Below are positions 52,333 to 62,415 of a DNA stretch of 64,000 nt, one piece after another. This stretch comes from an uncultured Myxococcales bacterium (GTDB lineage: Bacteria; Myxococcota_A; Polyangia; Polyangiales; Polyangiaceae). Under the pieces are notes generated by a model, which saw only the letters and a program-made list of their open reading frames with translations, made no database searches and had not been told where the DNA came from. Made by a program: the position numbers and the translations under genes. How positions within the stretch are numbered: the stretch's first letter is position 1; every line of letters begins with the position of its first letter. The DNA is taken from assembly GCA_937902985.1 (NCBI GenBank), contig CALFNG010000207.1:1-64000 (forward strand), written 5' to 3'.

Positions 52333-53937
52333 ATGACCTTTGCTGAGAGCGATCGAGATCGGGCGAGCGTCGTACCCGCGAGCCAAACGCGCGAGCGGCC
52401 TGCGGCGGCGTCCCGAGGGCATATCCTCGTGGTCGACGACGACGAGAGCGCGCGACGGGCGCTCGAGAAGGCGCTGCGCGACGATGGGTTCGCGGTTTCG
52501 GCCGCTCCGGACGGCGTGGATGCACTCGCCGAAGCGACGGGCGCGCCGCACGACGTCGTTATCACCGACCTGCAGATGCCGCGGATGAATGGCGTGGAGT
52601 TGTGTCAGCGTCTTCACGCAATCGATCCCGAGCTGCCGGTCATCGTCGTGACGGCGTCTTCCGAAATGCAATCGGTGGTGGAGAGTTTGCGGGCCGGTGC
52701 CGAGGACTACCTCGTCAAGCCTCTGGAGTACGACGTGGTCCTCTGGCGCGTGGAGCGCTCGATCGCGCGACGCCGTGCGAAGCTCCAACAGAACGATCTC
52801 AATCGCAGACTCAACGAGCACCTCCTCCTGAGCAGTATCCGAGAGCAGGAGCACGCGGAAGCCGAGGCGCGGAACAGTACGCAGCTCAACGCGCTTCTCG
52901 AGAACCTGAGCGAAGGCGTCGCCATCTGCGACCGGAGCGGTCACCTGCGGATGATGAACGACGCCGCGCGGACCATTCTCGGCTTTGGGGACGACGATCT
53001 GCGCACCCTGGACGCGCTCCAATCGCTGGAGGCGCAAGACCTCGAGGGTCGAGCTCTCCCGCGCGAGCAGCGCCCTCTCATGCGCGCACTGCAGGGCGAG
53101 AAGTTCACGGACTACGAGGTGCTTCGCATCCGACGGGACGGCGAGCGGCGCCACCTCTTGACGGGGGGTACGAGCGTGAAGGACGACGAAGGGGACGTCG
53201 CGCTGGCGATTGTCGTATTTCGAGACGTCACCGAGCTTCGGCGCGTGGAGCGGCAGCGCGATGAATACTTGGCGCTCATCTCGCATGACCTTCGCAATCC
53301 GCTGAGCACCATCCTGTTGTTCATGTCCACGCTGAAACGGTCCCTGGCGGACAAGGGGCTAGCCGCGGACGCGAACCTCGCCGAGCGCGCGGAGCGGAAC
53401 GCCTGGCATCTGAACGCGATGGTCGACGATCTCACGGAGACGACAAGCCTCGAGTCGCAAGGCGTCGCGCTGGACCGCGTAGCGTGCGACCTGCGGGGGC
53501 TCGTCGCGAGCGTCGTCGAACGCCTGGACGACGCTCGCGCGCGACGAGTCACGATCGAGACGGACGACGCCGCTCCACACGTCGTGCTCGCGGACGCGTC
53601 ACGGCTCGAGCGTGTCATCGCCAATCTCCTCACGAACGCTCTCAAGTACTCGGGCGAAGAAGCGATCGTGACGGCACGGCTCTCGCGCAAGGGGACGACG
53701 GTCGAACTCGTGGTGATCGACCGCGGCATCGGCATCGAGCCCGAAAGCATCAAGAGGCTATTCGAGCGGTACTACAGGACGCCGGCAGGCAAGCTGCGCG
53801 CGAGTGGTCTTGGTCTCGGTCTCTACATCTCGCGCCTGGTCGTCGAGGCCCACGGGGGGCGAATCGATGTTTGCAGCGAGGTCGGCAAGGGCAGCGCGTT
53901 CACGGTGACCCTGCCGTCGCCCGGCGTGCCGACTTGA
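52333..53937 (+). CDS. Hybrid response regulator/PAS/sensor histidine kinase
   Basis: HILVVDDDESARRALEKAL (REC), PAS-like region, LALISHDLRNPLSTILLF (H-box), GLGLGLYISRLVVEAHGG. Confidence 0.93.
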   Translation: MTFAESDRDRASVVPASQTRERPAAASRGHILVVDDDESARRALEKALRDDGFAVSAAPDGVDALAEATGAPHDVVITDLQMPRMNGVELCQRLHAIDPELPVIVVTASSEMQSVVESLRAGAEDYLVKPLEYDVVLWRVERSIARRRAKLQQNDLNRRLNEHLLLSSIREQEHAEAEARNSTQLNALLENLSEGVAICDRSGHLRMMNDAARTILGFGDDDLRTLDALQSLEAQDLEGRALPREQRPLMRALQGEKFTDYEVLRIRRDGERRHLLTGGTSVKDDEGDVALAIVVFRDVTELRRVERQRDEYLALISHDLRNPLSTILLFMSTLKRSLADKGLAADANLAERAERNAWHLNAMVDDLTETTSLESQGVALDRVACDLRGLVASVVERLDDARARRVTIETDDAAPHVVLADASRLERVIANLLTNALKYSGEEAIVTARLSRKGTTVELVVIDRGIGIEPESIKRLFERYYRTPAGKLRASGLGLGLYISRLVVEAHGGRIDVCSEVGKGSAFTVTLPSPGVPT

Positions 53938-54008
53938 TCCGAGGGCGCGTAGAATCGGACGGAGCGCGGCACCGCCCGTGCCTATCAGCGAAACCGACGG
54001 AGGGCCGG

Positions 54009-54911
54009 ATGGCTTCTATAGCGTGCAGGATGGGAATCGGCGCGGCCGTGCTCTTCGCGGCCGGGGCAACGGCTGGGTGCGGTGGGAACTCCGCAAGCAC
54101 GCCGCCGCCGGCCACGGCCGCGGCCGTCGACGGCGATGACGACGCGACGGCCGATCTGACGGAGCACCATCGCTACCATCACCATGGAGGCGTGACGCTC
54201 TTCATCGCGATGAGCCTCGACACGCTGGGCGTCTCGCCCGAACAACGCGCTGCCGTGGCGAAAATCCGAGCCGATCTGCACGCCCGGATGGAGCCGGCGC
54301 GGGCCGCCGAGCAGACCCTCGTGGCCCTGCTGGCCGACGGGCTCGCCGCGGCAAATTTCGAGACGGCGAAGGTGGACGCCGCCGTCGCGCAATTGACCGC
54401 AGCGGCCGCCGTGGTTCATGAAGCGTCCGCCGACGCGCTGAACGACCTCCACGTCGTGCTCACACCCCCCGAGCGGGCGGCGCTCGTCGACAAGGTCGAG
54501 GCGCACTGGGCGGTCTGGCGTGAAGCGAACGCCGACGATACCGGAGCGGCGAAGGTGGGCGGCGGCCGCCTCGCGACCCTCGCGACGGACCTGGACTTGG
54601 CGCCCGACCAGGTGGACAAGATTCGCGCGGCGCTCGGCGAGGGGATGAAGACGGTGCCGAGGCTCGATCCGCAGGAGACCACGACGGAGCTTCATGCCTT
54701 CGGCGACGCATTTCGAAGCGAGAAGTTCGACGCGAGATCGCTAGCCACAGCCAGCGTCGCCAACACGCACCTGGTGGGCTGGGGAGCGGCGCACATGGCG
54801 CGCTTCGTAGAGATCGTGAGCCCGGTGCTCACCCCGGACCAGCGCGCGAAGCTCGCGCAAGGGCTCCACGAACATGCGAACCACGACCCAAGCGCCCAAG
54901 GAACCCCATGA
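54009..54911 (+). CDS. Spy/CpxP-like heavy-metal-sensor-type periplasmic lipoprotein
   Basis: Lipobox FAAGATAGCGG; LGVSPEQRAAVAKIRADLHARM and repeated LTPDQRAKL motifs. Confidence 0.6.
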   Translation: MASIACRMGIGAAVLFAAGATAGCGGNSASTPPPATAAAVDGDDDATADLTEHHRYHHHGGVTLFIAMSLDTLGVSPEQRAAVAKIRADLHARMEPARAAEQTLVALLADGLAAANFETAKVDAAVAQLTAAAAVVHEASADALNDLHVVLTPPERAALVDKVEAHWAVWREANADDTGAAKVGGGRLATLATDLDLAPDQVDKIRAALGEGMKTVPRLDPQETTTELHAFGDAFRSEKFDARSLATASVANTHLVGWGAAHMARFVEIVSPVLTPDQRAKLAQGLHEHANHDPSAQGTP

Positions 54912-55312
54912 GCCGAGCCAGCCGAATGAGGATGCTCCGAGGGATGGCCTGCGCCCTGAACCTTGGCGTAGCGATCGGGGCCTCTACCGGATGTGGCCTG
55001 GAGGTGGGCGCCCGGTACCCCGAAGGCGCTTACGACGACTACCCGCCGGACGCATACATCGCCACGACGGAGCCCGTGTACGTCGACGGGCGCGCCTCGT
55101 ACTGGTACGGCGGTCGCTGGTACTACCGGGACGGGGCGCGCTGGGGCCACTATGAGAGGGAGCCGCCCGCGCTCTATCAGCGGCGGATGCAGGCGCCCCC
55201 CGTGCGACGCACGTACGAGCCCTCCGTCGGACGCTCGACGGGTCGCACCGGCGGCCATCCGGGCGGAGGAGCCGGGCATCCCGGTGGCGGGAGGTCCGGC
55301 GGCCATCGCTGA
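54908..55312 (+). CDS. Small lipoprotein with YWYGGRWYYRDGARWGHY motif
   Basis: ATGA overlap with the upstream gene; lipobox GASTGCG; Gly/His-rich tail. Confidence 0.6.
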   Translation: MSRASRMRMLRGMACALNLGVAIGASTGCGLEVGARYPEGAYDDYPPDAYIATTEPVYVDGRASYWYGGRWYYRDGARWGHYEREPPALYQRRMQAPPVRRTYEPSVGRSTGRTGGHPGGGAGHPGGGRSGGHR

Positions 55313-55645
55313 CTTTCGCGGCGCCTGGCAGGCGCCGCGCGAAGGCGGGCCTCGCGTCGCCGCTCATTCGCGCGAAGCTCACTCAGCTCCGCGAGCTTCC
55401 AGCGCGTAACGCGCGCGCAGACGCAAGCCTTGCGTCGGTCTTCCCCTCGAACGCCGGCACGCTCATCATCTCTGATCAACGCCGGAACGCGCAGCAACGC
55501 GCACCGAACCCGAGGTCCCGACACCCACCCCGCGTGTCGTGATGGAGGCACCGAACTTGCTACGGATCTTGATTGACAGCCGCGCCGGAGTCATTCCGCC
55601 CTCGAGCGAGCTTTCAAATGCATCATCGAACAAGGAGAGACCCCA

Positions 55646-55813
55646 ATGGGTGAAATCATCGACAAGGTCAAAGGCAAGATCAAGGAAGTCGCAGGCAAGA
55701 CGACGGGCAACAAAAGGCTGGAGCGCGAAGGCAAGGTGGACGAAGTCAAAGGCAGAGTGAAAGGCGCCGTCGAGGAGGTGAAACACGGGGTCAGAGATGC
55801 CGTAAAGAAGTAG
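55646..55813 (+). CDS. CsbD-family stress protein
   Basis: MGEIIDKVKGKIKEVAGKTTGNKRLEREGKVDEVKGRVKGAVEEVKHGVRDAVKK*; AAGGAGAG RBS. Confidence 0.92.
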   Translation: MGEIIDKVKGKIKEVAGKTTGNKRLEREGKVDEVKGRVKGAVEEVKHGVRDAVKK

Positions 55814-55838
55814 CGCTCCGGCTGGAGAGGAGAACCGT

Positions 55839-55985
55839 ATGTTGCTCATCATCATTCTCGTCGTACTCGCACTGTCTGTCGGCGGGGGCACTTGGGGGCA
55901 TTCGCGGTATGGCTACGCCGGCTGGTCGCCGGCCGCGCTGGTCCTCGTCGTGCTGGTCCTGCTGTACCTCACCGGCCATCTGTGA
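55839..55985 (+). CDS. DUF3309-family small membrane protein
   Basis: MLLIIILVVLALSVGGGTWGHSRYGYAGWSPAALVLVVLVLLYLTGHL*; GGAGAGGAG RBS. Confidence 0.85.
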   Translation: MLLIIILVVLALSVGGGTWGHSRYGYAGWSPAALVLVVLVLLYLTGHL

Positions 55986-56055
55986 ACCTGGCCGGTAGCG
56001 CCGACTCGTACGAATCCCCTCCGCCGTCTTCCCCAAGAGGCTGCTTGCCGTTCAT

Positions 56056-56081
56056 CCCCGACGCCGGAGACGGCGTCGGGG
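56056..56081. terminator. Perfect 10-bp stem hairpin
   Basis: CCCCGACGCC-GGAGAC-GGCGTCGGGG. Confidence 0.55.
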
Positions 56082-56139
56082 GGGGCGCGATGGTTAGGAC
56101 TGGCTTGGGGTATGCGCGAGGGCAAACTTCGTACGGCTC

Positions 56140-56249
56140 ATGGCTCACCTTCTCGTGGTCGACGACGACAGTGATCTCGTAGAGGCTTACGCAGAACTGT
56201 TGCGCGCAGAAGGCCCTGAGGTCCGCACTGCGCGTACTGGCGAGGAAGT
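56140..56249 (+). pseudogene. Truncated response-regulator receiver domain (about 37 aa)
   Basis: MAHLLVVDDDSDLVEAYAELLRAEGPEVRTARTGEEV, then the 44-bp array. Confidence 0.75.
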
Positions 56250-56521
56250 GCGACATCCAAGCCCTTGCATGTCGCTCGACGAGCTCGTGAAGGGCGACAT
56301 GGCCGGCCCGCGCGTGTCGCCTCACGCTCGTGTGCAGCGCGACATGCATCGACGACAATGTCGCTCCACCCGCTCGCTCCGAGCGACATGCGAGGCGGAG
56401 CGTGTCGCACGACCCAGCTGTCCGGAGCGACATTCTCGACCGCACAGGTCGCCTCGCTCGACCTTGGAGTGCGACATGGACACGGAGGCGTGTCGCTCCA
56501 TCAAGGATACACAGGCGACAT
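56250..56521. repeat. Six complete 44/45-bp units plus a seventh left arm: GCGACAT-N13/14-TGTCGC-N18
   Basis: GCGACAT at 56250, 56294, 56339, 56383, 56427, 56471, 56515; opposing TGTCGC (one GGTCGC) about 20 nt after each of the first six. Confidence 0.9.
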
Positions 56522-56552
56522 TCACTCGCGGCGAACGCCGGACCCCATGGAA

Positions 56553-58064
56553 TCAAGCCTCGCTGGGGCCTGCCACGGACACTATCGCTGCCAGGAGCTC
56601 GGCGCCGCGGACGGGCTTGTAGACGATGATTCCCGGATACGTCCGCAGGAACTCGTCGTAGTTCGAGCCCGAACCGCCCGAGGTCGCCAGAATGGCGCGC
56701 CGCGCGAGATCGGGCCGGTTCGCCTCGAGCCAGGCCAGGAGATCGCGGCCGTCTTCGCCAGGGAGATCGAGCTCGATCACGAGGACGTCGGGCGTCGAGC
56801 CCGACTGGAGCATGTCGATCGCCTCGCGTCCGTCGTAGGCGATCATCAGGCGATGCTGCGTGCCGAGGAGGCGCGCGTACGAGCGAAGGACGCGCTCGTC
56901 GTCGTCGACCACGAGCACGCTGGTCGCCGCCACGGTGCGCTCGTTCGCCTCGAACGCGTCGGTCTCCTTCCGCGTGTTCCGCAGGGCCTCGGCCGATGGG
57001 ATCGGCAAGAAGCAAAGGAAGGTGGCCCCCTCGCCATAGACCGATTCGACCGACAGCTCCCCGCCGAGACGCCGCAGGATTTCGCGCGAGATGGAGAGCC
57101 CGAGGCCCGTTCCCAGCGCCTGGCTCTTCGTCGTGAAGAACGGATCGAAGATCCGCTCGAGCGACTCGGGAGAGATCCCGGGGCCGGTGTCGCTCACCGC
57201 GATCGCGACGAAGTCGGCGTCGGCCCGCGCGCTGATCCGGACGCGGTGGGCGGGGCGGTCGACCTCGGCGATCGCGTGGAAGGCGTTGATGAACACGTTC
57301 ATGATGACCTGCGTCACGCGGCCGCGCGGAACCACCAGCAGCGGGAGGTCCGGGGCGTAGTCGCGCTCGAGCACGCCGCGCCGTGAGGCCTCGCGACCGA
57401 TGAGACGGATGGCGTGCTCGATCAACTCGGGAACTTCGACGCGACCGGGCGGTTCGTCGCGGTCCGAGCGAGCGAACGTGCGGAGATCGCGCACGATGGC
57501 CGCGATCGCATCGGCGGCGGCGCCCATCTCGTCGAAGATCGCCGCGGCCCCGCGACCGTCTCGATCGGGCCACTCGTGCTTGCGGAGCGCGGCGATCGCG
57601 CTCTGCGGGATGGGCGCGCCGATCTCCGCCGCCCGCGCGATCTCGCGGGCCGCGTCGAGCGACGGGAGCATGTAACGACGAGCCACCTCGACCGAGAGAA
57701 TGACCGCCGACAGTGGGTTGTTGATCTCGTGCCCCACGCCCGCGACGAGGGTGCCCAGGGCCGTCAGCCGTTCGGTGTGCGCGAAGGTCTCTTGCAGCCG
57801 CCGGTTGTCGCCCCGCAATCTCGCCCTCAGCTCGAGGCGGTCGACGAACGCCGCGAGCCCCGCGGCGTCGAAGGCCGCGACGACAGCGGCTTCGTCCGCG
57901 CCCCCGGCGAGAGCCCCGAGAACCGCCGGTTCGTCTTCGGCGATGAACCCGATGGGCGACGCCGAGTCTCGCTCGCGACGCTCGGCGACGGCGGACTGCA
58001 CGTTGCCCGCGAGGACGGCGAAGGCGAGCCCCCGGCCACGGACCCACGGGAGCGACTCGGCCAA
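56553..58064 (-). CDS. Hybrid sensor histidine kinase with C-terminal receiver domain
   Basis: LGTLVAGVGHEINNPLSAVILSVE (H-box), VSDTGPGISPESLERIFDPFFTTKSQALGTGLGLSISREILRRLGG, SVLVVDDDERVLRSYARLL. True start may lie slightly upstream. Confidence 0.93.
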   Translation of the reverse strand: MAESLPWVRGRGLAFAVLAGNVQSAVAERRERDSASPIGFIAEDEPAVLGALAGGADEAAVVAAFDAAGLAAFVDRLELRARLRGDNRRLQETFAHTERLTALGTLVAGVGHEINNPLSAVILSVEVARRYMLPSLDAAREIARAAEIGAPIPQSAIAALRKHEWPDRDGRGAAAIFDEMGAAADAIAAIVRDLRTFARSDRDEPPGRVEVPELIEHAIRLIGREASRRGVLERDYAPDLPLLVVPRGRVTQVIMNVFINAFHAIAEVDRPAHRVRISARADADFVAIAVSDTGPGISPESLERIFDPFFTTKSQALGTGLGLSISREILRRLGGELSVESVYGEGATFLCFLPIPSAEALRNTRKETDAFEANERTVAATSVLVVDDDERVLRSYARLLGTQHRLMIAYDGREAIDMLQSGSTPDVLVIELDLPGEDGRDLLAWLEANRPDLARRAILATSGGSGSNYDEFLRTYPGIIVYKPVRGAELLAAIVSVAGPSEA

Positions 58065-58540
58065 CCGGCTCCAGCCTTCGAGTGCCTCTTCGCTGTAGAC
58101 GAGGATGAGCGTGCGCGTGAGACACCCCTCCGGGGAGGTGGCTCAGTGTGCCACTCAGTCGCCCAGGACGGGAAGCGACATCATCCGGCTTCGAGGATCG
58201 CCGCCGCGCGCGTGAACCCGGCGCCCTGCCCGTACATACCGATGAGCGCGCCACGAGGCGTTCGACCCAGCGACCGGGCGCGCGCGAGATTGAAGACGGG
58301 GCCGCAGGCGGCCAAGGTGGGCGATGTCTTCGTAGGTGGTAACCGCACACGAGCGGGGCAGACCGAGACGCTCGGCGATGGCGTGCGGAATGAACCCGCG
58401 CGGCTGCACGCTGGCGATCACCCCCAGGTCACGAAGCGCCGAAGCGAAGAGCGCGAGTCGGCGTTCACGCCGAGCGCGGTCGGCACATCTTATACCACAT
58501 GTGCAAGATACGGCTTCAACACTGAAAAGGCACGAGGCCT

Positions 58541-59158
58541 TCACCATCGAAGAATGTGCTGCCCGTTGAAGCGGTCCCTCAGCACGACTTCCGTTCGGAC
58601 CGGAATGTTGATGGCGTCGAACGTTCCCTTGGCCGCGCCCATGAGAAACGACTCGATATAGAGATATTCCTCGACCATCGTGACGACGGCCTCTCGCTCC
58701 GCGCGAAACTCGAGGTCCCATCGCCCGAAGCTGCAGCTCTGGCGGCGGGCCGCGATCCCCTGCCGGAGCAGCCGCTTCGGATCGCGCGCCAAGAGCCGCA
58801 AGAGCGTGCGCCCGAGAAGGCTCTCACCGAAGGCGATGGCGTTGCCGCGTCCGAGCTCGAACATTCCCTCGTAGACGCGCTCGGGCCCCGCGAGGAGCGC
58901 GCCCCCTACGGCGAGCTGCACCAGGAAGTCGGTCGCGGGGTGCCAGAGAACCGTCCCAAAGCGCTTGGGGAAGAGCGTCGCATACCGCTCGCCGTGGCCT
59001 GCGCTCGAGACGGCCCGCTCGATGTTGACGAAATAGAGACCGCGGACCGTCGCCGAGGGCGGCACCAGCGGAAGCCGCTCGGCCAGGTCACTCTCACGGC
59101 ACAGCTCTTCGATGAGCGCCGCGCGCTTGGCTGTCTCCATCGGCCGGGTGGCGGGCAC
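58541..59158 (-). CDS. DUF2378 (TIGR02265) family protein
   Basis: ATVRGLYFVNIERAV...YATLFPKRFGTVLWHPATDFLVQLAVGGALLAGPERVYEGMFELGRGNAIAFGESLLGRTLLRLL. Confidence 0.75.
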   Translation of the reverse strand: MPATRPMETAKRAALIEELCRESDLAERLPLVPPSATVRGLYFVNIERAVSSAGHGERYATLFPKRFGTVLWHPATDFLVQLAVGGALLAGPERVYEGMFELGRGNAIAFGESLLGRTLLRLLARDPKRLLRQGIAARRQSCSFGRWDLEFRAEREAVVTMVEEYLYIESFLMGAAKGTFDAINIPVRTEVVLRDRFNGQHILRW

Positions 59159-59503
59159 GTTGCGATAGGGTTGGTGCGGTCACGATCCCACGCGCGCCCG
59201 GTTACCGGCGCACGCCCCCCATCCTCGCGGAGCTGAGACCTACGCCGGCCGCCCCGTCCGCTGCCAGTCGAACGATCGGACGAACGTTCGCGGCGCCTAA
59301 CCGGCACCTACCTGGCCAGCGCCTACGAAGCGCACCGGAGCGTGGTTGCTGACTCCGCGGGCTGGCTTATAGATCAGTGGCCGAGCCGCCGCCAGTTTGT
59401 GTTGCGGACGCGGGCGACTGGGGTTACGTCCCCCGCTCGCCGAGCGCGCACGGTGCACATCGCGAAGTCGGCTCGTTCACCTGGCACATAGAAAGACACT
59501 CCC

Positions 59504-61636
<2,133 letters not shown>

Positions 61637-61665
61637 CCGTCGCTCGCGTTCGGTTCATCTCATCC

Positions 61666-61702
61666 GAGAGCGAGATTGGCCACAGAGGCGCAGAGGGCGC
61701 AG
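61666..61702. repeat. Dispersed GAGAGCGAGATTGGCC element, copy after fusA
   Basis: GAGAGCGAGATTGGCCACAGAGGCGCAGAGGGCGCAG, 30 nt after the fusA stop. Confidence 0.85.
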
Positions 61703-61839
61703 GGCCGAGATCGCGCCGGTTTCAGCCGCCCGTCTCCCACGGTCCCCATGGGCGTCCCGTGGGCGCCCCTTCGCGCAGGGCGCGCATCCGACAAATGCCG
61801 GATACCCGCCGCACCCGCGGGCCTCTAGGCTGCAGCGCC

Positions 61840-62415
61840 ATGGACACGCTCCCGGCCCGCTCCAACGGAGCTCTCGCGGCTTCGCGGCGGCGCCTCTTCG
61901 TGACGGCCTCGCTCGCCGGTATCGTCGCCGCGGGTGCGTGCGGGAGCAGCAGCAGCGGCACGGGCTCGAGCGCGGTGAGCGGCAGCCGCGGCGGCGATTA
62001 CGGCTGCAACCTCGGCGATCAAGACGGCATCGTCGGTGGGAACATCGTGATCGAGTTGACCGTGAGCGACACGGGGTTCGGCGTCGGAGCCCCCGACAGC
62101 GGGTCGAGCGAGTCGAACATCACGGTCCAGAACCTCGCGAGGGTGACGCTGACGCTGACCAACATCGGCACGCGACCGCATGACTTCGTCATTCAGTGCC
62201 TGTCAACGCCCAACGACAAGGGGTGCCCGACGCAATCGTGCTTCGCCGCGGGCGCTTCGATTCCGGCCGTGAATCCCGGCAAGAGCGTCACGACCACGTT
62301 CACGACTCCGGCCGCAGAGGGCGCGTACACGTTCACGTCGGACGAACCGGGCGATACGCAAACCGCCGCAGACGGCAGTCTCGGCGGCTTGGTCGGCGAG
62401 TTCAACCTGATGTGA
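61840..62415 (+). CDS. Secreted cupredoxin-like protein
   Basis: RRRLFVTASLAGIVAAGACGSSSS; NLARVTLTLTNIGTRPHDFVIQCLSTP...VNPGKSVTTTFTTPAAEGAYTFTSDEPGD. Confidence 0.55.
   Translation: MDTLPARSNGALAASRRRLFVTASLAGIVAAGACGSSSSGTGSSAVSGSRGGDYGCNLGDQDGIVGGNIVIELTVSDTGFGVGAPDSGSSESNITVQNLARVTLTLTNIGTRPHDFVIQCLSTPNDKGCPTQSCFAAGASIPAVNPGKSVTTTFTTPAAEGAYTFTSDEPGDTQTAADGSLGGLVGEFNLM

Noticed and set aside
56250-56521. Calling the 44-bp array a canonical CRISPR
   Set aside because: Invariant parts are only 7 and 6 nt and inverted, no 23-40-nt direct repeat, no cas genes in the window
56322-56525. Minus-strand ORF through the array (MNVACVSLMERHASVSMSHSK...)
   Set aside because: 44-nt period breaks any 3-nt frame, so the repeat signal is at DNA level and the ORF is incidental
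58155-58480. Minus-strand ORF between the hybrid kinase and DUF2378 gene
   Set aside because: Some protein-like stretches (GFIPHAIAERLGLPRSCAVTTYEDIAHL) but no start or family I can support; left uncalled
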